Shown here one piece after another: positions 7,796-15,846 of a DNA stretch of 37,547 bases (positions are counted from its first letter, which is position 1; every line of letters starts with the position of its first letter). Below the pieces are notes generated by a model. That model was not told the origin of the DNA. It did not search any database and saw nothing but the letters and a program-made list of their open reading frames with translations. The stretch is taken from contig CAZQSB010000025.1 in assembly GCA_964596015.1 (NCBI GenBank), forward strand, positions 1 through 37,547. The letters are read 5' to 3'. Position numbers and translations under genes: made by a program. This stretch comes from WJMD01 sp964596015. GTDB lineage: Bacteria > Joyebacterota > Joyebacteria > Joyebacterales > Joyebacteraceae.

Positions 7796-8449
7796 TCATG
7801 GCGCTCCGTCGCCGGCCGGCTCTGAGAAGAGCGCACGGACGTGAGGGATCGCCTCCTCGGCGAACGTCGTGAGTACCGCCAGGGCTTCGTCCACGTCACC
7901 CGCGGTGACCGTCGTCGAGACGCGGATGAAGGCGCCGAAGGTCACGTTCGAACGGATGCCCGCCGTGGCCATCCTCGACATGAACTCATCCCGGTCCGAG
8001 GTGGCGAGGTCGCCGGCCGTGTACCACCAGTAGATCGCTGCCCGGTCCTGCCCCGGAGCCTGCGCCCGGATCCAGTTCGCGGTGAAGGCGTCCGCCCCGC
8101 TCCCCAGCTCGACAACCCCGTCCTGCTCGATGGACCAGCCCTGGGAGCGGTAGCAGACGAGCGGGTCGTGAGCTCCGTACCGCTCGTTCTGGTGGAAGAT
8201 GATGACGAACCAGATGGACCGTCCCCCGGGACCCGAGTAGCGTCTGGCCAGCGTGTCGTCGGCGTCGAGCTCCTCGTAGACCACGTCCTCGAACCTGAGC
8301 TCGACGCTCTCCCACCGACCGAGCGTCGTGGGAAGCTCGGCCAGGGAGCCCCCTCCGAGTTCGATGCGCTCCGGCGGGTTGAGGCGCACGTAGAGCGCGG
8401 CCGTGACCAGAAGGACGAGCAGGATGACGAGCTTGACCGCCTGTCTCAT
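7796..8449 (-). CDS. epsI: EpsI-family exosortase-associated protein (217 aa)
   Basis: This is an EpsI (DUF3485) family protein, the usual partner of exosortases in EPS loci. It has one N-terminal membrane anchor (about 5-22) and an exported domain. Family traits are visible: the start ELPTTLGRW (38-46), then HDPLVCYRSQGW with His94, Cys99 and Gly-Trp at 104-105, and an aromatic strand IYWWYTAGD. The length is normal for a free-standing EpsI, which in many exosortases is fused to the C-terminus instead. ATG overlaps the exosortase stop (ATGA), so the two are translationally coupled. Its biochemical job is not established. A role in EPS assembly or in exosortase maturation is inferred from co-occurrence. 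Confidence 0.88.
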   Translation of the reverse strand: MRQAVKLVILLVLLVTAALYVRLNPPERIELGGGSLAELPTTLGRWESVELRFEDVVYEELDADDTLARRYSGPGGRSIWFVIIFHQNERYGAHDPLVCYRSQGWSIEQDGVVELGSGADAFTANWIRAQAPGQDRAAIYWWYTAGDLATSDRDEFMSRMATAGIRSNVTFGAFIRVSTTVTAGDVDEALAVLTTFAEEAIPHVRALFSEPAGDGAP

Positions 8450-9327
8450 TCGTCCTCCTCCGATTCATTCGTCATGCGGAGGAGCTTCCTCACAATGAAG
8501 AGCCCGATGAGCGCGACAACGAAGATGAGCACACCCGACACATCATGGAAGAAACCGAGCGCCGTGTCGATGCCCCAGATGTTGGCGACGACGCAAAGCA
8601 GCGTGATCCTGACGATGTTCGCAGCGACCGCGATGGGAACGGCCGAGAGAAAGAGTACCAGCCGCTTCCACACGGGCCCCCTCGAGAAGTAGCCGAAGAG
8701 CGCCCCGAGCGCAACCAGGGCGATGAGCGAGCGCAGACCGCTGCAGGGATCCGCGATCCTGAGCGACCCGGCAGGCATGTGGATGGTCATCCCGACCCGC
8801 GCCAGCGGAATGCCGAGCTTGACGGCCAGCGCGCTCCCGGCGCGCGCCGCGAACACCTTGAGCTGGAAGCTCACGGCGTTCATCAGGAACGGCGGCATGG
8901 GCAGCATGAAGATGAGATAAGCGACCGGGAACCAGACGGCCCGAAGCGCTCTCCCGCCGTAGAAGAGGGCGATGAAGCCCGCGACGAGAAGCACGAACGA
9001 GTAGCCCTGGGTCATGAAGACGCCCGCGCGGATGGAGAGAACGTGCAGAGCGAGCGCCGCCGCGACCGGCAGCAGGGCCCACAGGGAGCCCCGGGCCGCG
9101 CGCGCGGCGAAACGCTTCCGCTCCGCCCAGAAGACGAACACGGCGATCGGCGGGATGAGCGCGCCGTGCGAGTAGTTGGCGTTCGTCTGCCACGTGAGCC
9201 AGAGCGTCCGGAGTGTGTCGCCGTAGATGACGACGACGAGCGCCGCCGCGGCGGCGAGGGTCACCCATGTCGCCCAGCCGCGGCGTCCCGTGTCGGCACA
9301 CTTCCCCTCGGATGCCCGTGGTTCCAT
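8446..9327 (-). CDS. Exosortase (293 aa)
   Basis: This is an integral membrane cysteine transpeptidase-like enzyme of the exosortase/archaeosortase family. These enzymes process proteins bearing PEP-CTERM-type C-terminal sorting tags. About eight membrane helices are predicted. The three residues expected for the active site are in place: Cys195 in DPCSGLRS, Arg240 in ANIVRIT and His261 in FFHDVSG. The family motif YSHGALIPP is at 52-60. The ATG at 9327 has GGAGG 5 bases upstream and starts one base after the preceding gene's stop codon. An in-frame start further upstream would overlap the GT4-PGT gene and adds an unlikely Arg/Pro-rich tail. EpsI is encoded as the separate next gene. No PEP-CTERM-like substrate is encoded in the window. 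The subtype (XrtA, B, D etc.) cannot be given from reading alone. Confidence 0.9.
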   Translation of the reverse strand: MEPRASEGKCADTGRRGWATWVTLAAAAALVVVIYGDTLRTLWLTWQTNANYSHGALIPPIAVFVFWAERKRFAARAARGSLWALLPVAAALALHVLSIRAGVFMTQGYSFVLLVAGFIALFYGGRALRAVWFPVAYLIFMLPMPPFLMNAVSFQLKVFAARAGSALAVKLGIPLARVGMTIHMPAGSLRIADPCSGLRSLIALVALGALFGYFSRGPVWKRLVLFLSAVPIAVAANIVRITLLCVVANIWGIDTALGFFHDVSGVLIFVVALIGLFIVRKLLRMTNESEEDE

Positions 9328-9328
9328 C

Positions 9329-11275
9329 CTAGCCTCCGTGTCCCTGTTCGGGCGGTCGGGCCGCGCCGGCGCGCGCCGCGGCCGCACTCCCGTCACGCCT
9401 CCCGGCGGCGCCGCTCCGTCCGGCCTGAGCGTCGACCTGCCGCTCCGGCACGTCTCCCTGCCCGCGCGTCATCGCTCCGAAGGTCCTGAGAAGGACCCTG
9501 ACGTCGAGAAGGATCGAGCAGTTCCTGACATAGAACCCGTCCAGCCGGACCTTCTCGTCGAGCGAGATCTCGTCGCGCCCGTTGATCTGCGCCCATCCGG
9601 TGAGCCCGGGCCTCATGAGGTCGGCGCGCACCTGGCGACGCATCTCGATGAGCTCGTGCTGGTTGTAGAGCGCGGGACGGGGACCGACGAAGCTCATCTC
9701 GCCCCTGAGGATATTGAACAGGTTCGGGAGCTCATCCAGACTGGTCTTGCGGAGGAACCTCCCGACCCGCGTCGTGTAGTCGTGGTCCTGTTTCTGCATC
9801 AGGTCGGTCGCGATCTCCGGCGCGTCGATGCGCATCGTCCGGAACTTCAGGATGGTGAACTCGAGCGAGTGAACGCCGATCCGCTGCTGCCGGTACAGGG
9901 CGCCCCCGCGCGAGTCGAGGCGAATGGCCAGAGCGACGAGCGCGAAGACCGGCGAGAGAAGAAGGACGGTGACGGCAGCGCAGACCGCGTCGAGGGTGTA
10001 CTTCGCGGCCAGATAGCTCCGGAAGCCGAACCGGCCGCCGCCCACGGCCCTCTCCGAGTCGACGGTCTCCTCGAGGATGCGGATCATCCTGAACGCGAGC
10101 ATCCTCCGCGAGTAGTTGCGCGTCACGTACTCGCGTCCCGACCGTCCCATCCGGTCGCGCGCTCCCTCGTCCTCGAGAAGCGCGCGGAGAGCGTTGGCGA
10201 GGGCGCGGCCGTCGCCGGGCTCGACGACGATGCCGGCCCCGGCTTCCCGTACGACCATCGCGGCGTCGCCGGACACGGCCGCCACGACCGGCTTTCCGCA
10301 CGCCATGTAGTCGAAGAGCTTGACCGGGATAGTACCCTCCCCGAAGCTCCCGGCCGTGGTGGTCGCAAGACACACCCCGGCGTTCCGTATGGTGCCCACG
10401 AGGGTTTCGGGCGCCTCGCTCCGGCGGAAGCTCACGTTGTCGAGGCCGCGGTCGGTCGCGGCGCGGACCAGCTCTTCCTTCGCGACGCCGTCGCCCACCA
10501 GCAGGAAGTCTATCCTCTCCTCGTTCTTCAGAAGTTCAGCGGCGTCGAGGATCGCGCCCATGCCATGCACGAGCCCGTGCGTCCCGCTGTAGAGCGCCGT
10601 CAGCCGTCCGCTGCCGGGAACCTGAGCGTCCGCGGGGCTGAAGAGCTCCGTGTCGGCGCCGTTCGTAATGAGCTCGATGCGGTGCTTCGGGATGCCGCGC
10701 TCGACCATGAGCTCGATCATGCCGGGCGTGACCGCGACGATGCGGGCGGCGCGCCTGTAGAGGAAAGACTCGAGACCGCGCGCCATGGCGATGACGCGGG
10801 GATCGCTGAGCTGCCCGAGCTCGACGGCCGCGTAGGGCCAGTAGTCGCGCACGTCGAGCACGAACGGCACCCTCTTGACGAGCGAGACGAACCAGGCGGA
10901 GAGCCCGAGGAAGAGCGGCGGGGAGGTCACGAGAACGACGTCGACCCGTCTCGTGAAAAGCGCCGCAATCGCCGAGGACACCATGAACGAGACCTGGTTC
11001 AGCATCCGGGTGACGAAGGTCTTCCTTGGCGTCGCGTGGAGCCAGGAGCGAACGACCCGGATGCCGTTCATGGTCTCGCGTGCGAACAGGCGACGGCGGT
11101 AGGCGTCGTGCGTCACGCCGCTGGGGTGGTTGGGCATCCCCGTCACGACGGTAACGTCGTGGCCGGCGCGCACGAGATTCAAAGCGAAATGGTACGCTCT
11201 CTGGGGCGCAGCGCCCGTCTCGGGCGGGAAGTACTGCGTCATGAAGAGGTACCGTCTGCCGCTTCCCGTGTTCAC
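9329..11275 (-). CDS. GT4 glycosyltransferase fused to a monotopic phosphoglycosyl transferase (648 aa)
   Basis: This is a two-enzyme fusion. Residues 1 to about 410 are a GT4 glycosyltransferase of the WbuB type (TQYFPPETGAAPQR at the start; GEGTIPVKLFDYMACGKP near the donor site). Residues about 420-601 are a bacterial sugar transferase of the WcaJ/PglC superfamily. It has a hydrophobic re-entrant helix (about 427-452), FRTM (478-482), the Asp514-Glu515 catalytic pair in SLDELPNL, FVGPRPAL and PGLTGWAQING. The PGT part would move a sugar-phosphate from UDP-sugar to undecaprenyl phosphate, and the GT4 part would probably add the second sugar. A 45-residue Ala/Arg/Gly-rich tail follows. The GTG start overlaps the previous stop (GTGA), with GGAGG 6 bases upstream. 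The sugar specificity is unknown. Confidence 0.9.
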   Translation of the reverse strand: MNTGSGRRYLFMTQYFPPETGAAPQRAYHFALNLVRAGHDVTVVTGMPNHPSGVTHDAYRRRLFARETMNGIRVVRSWLHATPRKTFVTRMLNQVSFMVSSAIAALFTRRVDVVLVTSPPLFLGLSAWFVSLVKRVPFVLDVRDYWPYAAVELGQLSDPRVIAMARGLESFLYRRAARIVAVTPGMIELMVERGIPKHRIELITNGADTELFSPADAQVPGSGRLTALYSGTHGLVHGMGAILDAAELLKNEERIDFLLVGDGVAKEELVRAATDRGLDNVSFRRSEAPETLVGTIRNAGVCLATTTAGSFGEGTIPVKLFDYMACGKPVVAAVSGDAAMVVREAGAGIVVEPGDGRALANALRALLEDEGARDRMGRSGREYVTRNYSRRMLAFRMIRILEETVDSERAVGGGRFGFRSYLAAKYTLDAVCAAVTVLLLSPVFALVALAIRLDSRGGALYRQQRIGVHSLEFTILKFRTMRIDAPEIATDLMQKQDHDYTTRVGRFLRKTSLDELPNLFNILRGEMSFVGPRPALYNQHELIEMRRQVRADLMRPGLTGWAQINGRDEISLDEKVRLDGFYVRNCSILLDVRVLLRTFGAMTRGQGDVPERQVDAQAGRSGAAGRRDGSAAAARAGAARPPEQGHGG

Positions 11276-12432
11276 CCTCGTCCTCCGGCCGTGACGAGCT
11301 CCTCGAAGACGTCCTGAAGCCGGTCCACCATCACCTTGACGTCGTGCCGCTCCCGAGCCATCCGGCCGCCGACGCGCCCCATCAGCCGGGCAGACACAGG
11401 ATCCTCCATCATCTCGAGGATCGCCCGCGCCATCGCCTCGTGGTCGCCCGGAGCCACGAGGAGCCCGTTCGAGCCGTGTTCCACGACCTCCGGCACACCG
11501 CCCACCGTCGTCGCGACGATGGGCCGTCCCGCGGCCATCGCCTCGAGCACGACGTTCGGAAGTCCCTCCGAGATGGACGGCAGCACGAAAACGTCCATGC
11601 TCTTCAGGATCCCCGGCACGTCGCCCCGGGCGCCCGCGAAACAGACGACGCTCTCGAGCCCCAGCTCTCCGGCGAGGTCAGCAAGCATCGCGCGCCTCGG
11701 GCCGTCGCCGACCAGCAGATAACGCGCGTCGGGGCGTCTGTGGTGCACGAGCGCGGCGGCGCGGAGGAAGTGCTCGTGCCCCTTGACCTCCGTGAACTTG
11801 CCGACGCAGCCGACGATCGGCGCATCCTCGAGGCCGAGCTCGCGCATCAGTGCGTCCGCCTCAGGCGCCTCCTCGATAGCCTCGGTGTCGACCCCGGCTC
11901 CGATGCGCCTGATCCTCTCGGCCGGCGTGCTGAACCTTTCCATCAGCTCGCCGGCGGCCGCCTCGCTGTTCACGAGCACGGCGTCGACGAGATGCCTGTT
12001 GTTGTACGCGTACACGCGTTCCCTGCAACCGCCGCGGAGCCAGTAGCCCAGGTTCCGCTGGTTGTTGACTACCACCGGCACCCCTGCGAGCCGACCGACC
12101 CACGGACCGAACAGGGTCGTGATACCGAGAAGACAGCTCAGGATGTCGACCCGCTCGGCCCTCAGGAACCGGGCGGCGGCGGCGAGCCCCGCCACGGTCC
12201 TGGGACTCGCGGGTGACGCGCCCGTCCGGAACTCGTGGACCCCGACGTCGAGACGTTCGATGTCCCTGAGGAGCGCCCCGGCTTTGACGGTCGAGAGAAC
12301 AAGAGGGCTGAAGCGCCGCCGGTCGATCCTCCGGAGCGTCTCGAGGAGAAACCGCTGGGTCCCGGCGCGTTCGAACGAACCGGCCCAGAACGCGACCTTC
12401 CACGGCCGGTTTCTATGAGGCGCGGGCTCCAT
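11272..12432 (-). CDS. GT4 glycosyltransferase (386 aa)
   Basis: This is a cytosolic GT4 (GT-B fold) retaining glycosyltransferase likely to act in EPS repeat-unit assembly. Its N-terminal half has the loop AGTQRFLLETLRRID. The C-terminal half has VGDGPRRAML and the EX7E motif in SEGLPNVVLEAMAAG. The central NNQRNLGYWLRGG stretch is typical of acceptor-side loops. The ATG at 12432 is chosen because GGGGGGAG lies about 10 bases upstream. A TTG at 12441 in the same frame is possible, but the Shine-Dalgarno sequence would be too close to it. The gene overlaps the end of the deacetylase gene by 20 bases. Donor and acceptor cannot be read from the sequence. Confidence 0.87.
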   Translation of the reverse strand: MEPAPHRNRPWKVAFWAGSFERAGTQRFLLETLRRIDRRRFSPLVLSTVKAGALLRDIERLDVGVHEFRTGASPASPRTVAGLAAAARFLRAERVDILSCLLGITTLFGPWVGRLAGVPVVVNNQRNLGYWLRGGCRERVYAYNNRHLVDAVLVNSEAAAGELMERFSTPAERIRRIGAGVDTEAIEEAPEADALMRELGLEDAPIVGCVGKFTEVKGHEHFLRAAALVHHRRPDARYLLVGDGPRRAMLADLAGELGLESVVCFAGARGDVPGILKSMDVFVLPSISEGLPNVVLEAMAAGRPIVATTVGGVPEVVEHGSNGLLVAPGDHEAMARAILEMMEDPVSARLMGRVGGRMARERHDVKVMVDRLQDVFEELVTAGGRG

Positions 12433-13546
12433 CGCACTCAAGCTCCCCCCTGGTTCCTCCCCTCGCCCGATAGTCCTCGGGCGCGAACCCTCTCTCGGCG
12501 AGTTCCTCGACGCACGGGTCGCAGAGCCGGACCCGGCGCCCGTACTCGATGTCGGCCGCCAGCCGCGTCAGCCTCTCGTCCCTCGGCACGATGCCCACTC
12601 TCGGAACACAGAACGGAGTGCACCCGAGAGAGGCCGGTCCAAGAAGGGAGGTGGCAGCCGAAAGGTACCCCGCCTCGGCGGCGGCCTCCGCGGCGCGCGC
12701 GTCGAAATGCCTGCTCGTTCGTCCGTTCGGATAGGCGAAGTGACGGATCTCCTCTCCGAGCGCTTCCTCGATGGCCTCCTTCGAATCGCGTATCTCGCGA
12801 CGGACGACGTCGTCTGACTGGCATGGCAGGTTGTAGTGATGAACGGAGTGGCCGCCGATGACCATGCCGGCCCGCCGCATCTCTCTGGCCTGGTCCCAGC
12901 TCATCATGACCGGCCGGTCCGCGGGCAGGTCGCCGCCGCACGCGGTGACGATCTCTTCCAGGCCCGACTGCAGTTCGTCGGCGCTCGAGCGCTTGAGGAT
13001 CCCCGTCAGCATCTTGATGGCCATGTCGCGGGAGTCGTCGCTTCTGAGATCGACGCTCCTGGAACCGAGGAACGGCACATCGATGGAGTCCCGTCCGCTC
13101 CGCATGATGGCACGTCTGAGACGAACAGTCCACATGAGGCGGTCGTTCCCGACGGCGCCTGTCGTCAGGTAGAAAGTGCCGACGACGCCGTGCTTCGCCA
13201 GGATGGGAGTCGCGACCCGGGCGTTGTCCTCGTACCCGTCGTCGAAGGTGATGGCGACCCAGCGGGCGGGCGGCTGCCGGCCCTCCCGAAGGCGGTCCAC
13301 GATGTCGTCAAGAGGAACGACATCGTAGGCCGTCTTCAGGAACTCGACCTGCCGTTCGAAGACCCGAGGGTGAACGACAAGACTCGACTGGATGTACTCG
13401 CGCCTCCAAGCCGGGTCGTCGTTGACCGAGTGGTATCGGAGCACGACGCCGCCGCGCGACGGCAGCGCCCGCAGGACGCGCACCGCCATCGACGAGTTCC
13501 GTATCGCCCTCCCAGCCCGTCTGATGAGACTTCCGGGTTCCGTCAC
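12413..13546 (-). CDS. Polysaccharide deacetylase, NodB-type (377 aa)
   Basis: This is a carbohydrate esterase family 4-like enzyme expected to remove N- or O-acetyl groups from the exopolysaccharide. Motif 1 is TFDDG (100-104), with the catalytic and metal aspartates. Motif 2 is HSVHH (His233 and His237). RHFAYPNGR follows as the arginine-proline motif. A C-terminal extension of about 40 residues includes a Cys-Asp-Pro-Cys pair. No signal peptide is evident, so it may act inside the cell or stay membrane-associated. The GTG at 13546 overlaps the stop of the upstream GT4-GT4 gene (GTGA). The Cys-rich 18 codons upstream of it lie inside that gene and are rejected. Polysaccharide deacetylases are a recurring member of exosortase-associated EPS loci. 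Confidence 0.87.
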   Translation of the reverse strand: MTEPGSLIRRAGRAIRNSSMAVRVLRALPSRGGVVLRYHSVNDDPAWRREYIQSSLVVHPRVFERQVEFLKTAYDVVPLDDIVDRLREGRQPPARWVAITFDDGYEDNARVATPILAKHGVVGTFYLTTGAVGNDRLMWTVRLRRAIMRSGRDSIDVPFLGSRSVDLRSDDSRDMAIKMLTGILKRSSADELQSGLEEIVTACGGDLPADRPVMMSWDQAREMRRAGMVIGGHSVHHYNLPCQSDDVVRREIRDSKEAIEEALGEEIRHFAYPNGRTSRHFDARAAEAAAEAGYLSAATSLLGPASLGCTPFCVPRVGIVPRDERLTRLAADIEYGRRVRLCDPCVEELAERGFAPEDYRARGGTRGELECDGARAS

Positions 13547-15828
13547 GTCAGCTCCGCTCCCGCTCCGCGGCGGCGCCGCGAAGCACAGATGTCCGTCCAT
13601 TCGACGAGACCGGGCACGGTCCTTCCGATCGCCTCTCTGTAAAACTCTACGGTCCTCTCGACCATGCGCTCCATGGAGAACTCGCGTCTGGCCCTCTCTC
13701 TGGCGGCGCGCCCCATGTCGCGGGCTGTCGCTTCGTCCTCGAGAACGCGCACCACGCGCTCGGCCAGCGCGCGCGGTTCTCCGGGAGGGACCACGAAGCC
13801 GGTCACGCCGTCCTCAACGAGTTCCGGATTGCCGCCGACATCGGTGACGACGACGGGGACGCCGACGGCCATCGACTCGAGCACGACGTTGGAACACCCT
13901 TCCTTGAGAGACGTCAGCACCGACACGTCGGCGCGGGCCAGCACCGCTCCGACACCTGCCGTCTGACCGACGAAGCGGAACCTCCCGTCGAGGTCCTTCC
14001 GCCTCACCAGCTCCTCCATCGGCCCTCTGAGCGGACCGTCGCCGACGACCTCGAAGTGCACGTCGTCGAGCCGATCCGCGATCGACCGGGCCGCTTCGAC
14101 GAAATCCAGCGGGGCCTTCTTCTCCGTGAGGCTCGCGATCATGACGACCGTTCGACCGCCTCGCCCGACAGAAGGCTTGCCGGCGGCATCCAGTCGCTCC
14201 ACGTCGACGCCGTTGTGGATGACGCGGATGCGCGTGCCGTCGATGCCGTGGGCCCGCGCGACGAATCGTCCCACCGCCTCCGCGTTCACAGTCACGTAGT
14301 CCGGGATGCCGGAGAGCGCGTGCTCCATGGCGACGACCGGACGCATCGAGTGGATGTCGACGTTCCTGTAGGACGTCACGATGACCGGCACGCGCGCCAG
14401 CTTCCCCGCGAACAGGCCCCGCCAGTTGGCCGAAAAGAGGAACGTGTGCACGAGCGCCGGACGCTCCCGACGAAGGACCATGGCGAGCCTGGCGAGCGTG
14501 CCGGAACAGATGCCCCGCCTCTTCTGGAGCGTGATCACGCGCACGCCGGCCGCCTCGAGCTCGGGCCCTATGGGGCCGCTGCCGGTCAGCGAGCAGACCA
14601 CCGGCTCGAACCGATCGCGCGGCAGGCGGGTCGCAAGGCCGACCAGCTGACGCTCCGTGCCCCCGAACCCCAGTTGGCCGATAACGAACACGATCTTGAG
14701 GCGTTCCCCCACGGCCAGGTGGGCGCGGCGGGAGAGCGCGACATCATAGAGCGCTTCGGATTGCCTCACCATGTGCTCCGCGCGGAACGAGGCCTCATAC
14801 GCCGCGCGGGCGCCGGCCGAAAGCCGCTTCCTCGTCTCGCTGTCGGCGGCGATCCGGCTCATCGCGTCGGCCAGGGCCCCGGCATCTCCGGGCGGCGCGA
14901 GCAGACCGGTCACGCCGTCCTCCACCACCTCGGGAGTCCCCCCGACCGCGGTCGCCACGATCGGCACGCCCGCCGCCATCGCCTCGAGCACCGTGATGGG
15001 GAGTCCTTCATAGTTCGAGGACAGGACGAACATGTCGGCCGCGTTCATCAGCTCGGGCACGTCCAGACGCCGGCCGAGGAGCCGGACCTGCCCCTCCAGA
15101 CCGGCCCTTCCGATCGCGTCACGAAGGCTCTCCTCCAGAGGACCGCTTCCCGCGATGGCCAATACCACCCGGGGGTCGTTCATCCTCGCGACCGCCTCGA
15201 TGAGAAGAGCGTGGTTCTTCTGCCTGGTCAAACTTCCGACCGAGAGGATGAGCAACATCCTGTCGTCGACGCCGAGTTCGCGTCGGGCGGAATGCCGGTC
15301 GCAAGCGGCCCTGATGCGTTCGTCGCCGATCCCGTTCCTGATCGTGACGAAGCGGTCGGGAGCGACCCGGCCCGCCTCGACGTGCGAGGCACGGACGCGT
15401 TCGGACACGGCGATCTGCGCGTCCTCCCTGACAGAGGCCAGGCGGCTCACAAGACGCCTGAGCTTCGGGTCCGACACGACGACGTTGTGCTCCGTTCTCA
15501 CCACGGCGCCGGCGCCGGCCAGCATCGCCGCAGGCGCGGACAGCGATGTCCCCGCGAAATTGTGACCGTGGACCACGGGAGCGTCCAGCGACCGGAGTAT
15601 CCTTGCGAGCCTCAGAAAAGGAGCGGGGTTCAGCCGTCCCGGTCTGCCGAGAACATGCACGGGGACCCCCGCGCTCCGGAGCGCCTCGTCGTGAGGTCCA
15701 CCCTCGCGTATGGCGCAGACGACGGGCGTGAAACGCGCGCGGTCGTGTCCCAACGCATACTCCACGACCACCTGCTCGGCGCCGCCCGCCTCGAGGGACT
15801 GGATGACATGAACCACCGGTGTCGCCAT
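13543..15828 (-). CDS. Tandem GT4-GT4 fusion glycosyltransferase (761 aa)
   Basis: Two complete GT4 enzymes are joined in one chain. The first covers 1 to about 370 (start VIQSLEAGGAEQV; EX7E at Glu274 and Glu282 in YEGLPITVLEAMAAG). The second covers about 377 to 745 (start FVIGQLGFGGTERQL; EX7E at Glu643 and Glu651 in KEGCSNVVLESMAVG). Both keep the Gly-Gly-x-Glu start loop and the donor-site glutamates, so both are probably active and could add two sugars in a row. The linker is only about 8 residues. The two halves are alike in family but clearly diverged, which suggests fusion of neighbouring genes more than a recent duplication. It starts with ATG and GGGGAG 8 bases upstream. The stop overlaps the next start (GTGA). 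Confidence 0.9.
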   Translation of the reverse strand: MATPVVHVIQSLEAGGAEQVVVEYALGHDRARFTPVVCAIREGGPHDEALRSAGVPVHVLGRPGRLNPAPFLRLARILRSLDAPVVHGHNFAGTSLSAPAAMLAGAGAVVRTEHNVVVSDPKLRRLVSRLASVREDAQIAVSERVRASHVEAGRVAPDRFVTIRNGIGDERIRAACDRHSARRELGVDDRMLLILSVGSLTRQKNHALLIEAVARMNDPRVVLAIAGSGPLEESLRDAIGRAGLEGQVRLLGRRLDVPELMNAADMFVLSSNYEGLPITVLEAMAAGVPIVATAVGGTPEVVEDGVTGLLAPPGDAGALADAMSRIAADSETRKRLSAGARAAYEASFRAEHMVRQSEALYDVALSRRAHLAVGERLKIVFVIGQLGFGGTERQLVGLATRLPRDRFEPVVCSLTGSGPIGPELEAAGVRVITLQKRRGICSGTLARLAMVLRRERPALVHTFLFSANWRGLFAGKLARVPVIVTSYRNVDIHSMRPVVAMEHALSGIPDYVTVNAEAVGRFVARAHGIDGTRIRVIHNGVDVERLDAAGKPSVGRGGRTVVMIASLTEKKAPLDFVEAARSIADRLDDVHFEVVGDGPLRGPMEELVRRKDLDGRFRFVGQTAGVGAVLARADVSVLTSLKEGCSNVVLESMAVGVPVVVTDVGGNPELVEDGVTGFVVPPGEPRALAERVVRVLEDEATARDMGRAARERARREFSMERMVERTVEFYREAIGRTVPGLVEWTDICASRRRRGAGAELT

Positions 15829-15846
15829 CGGTCGCGCTCCCCGGCC

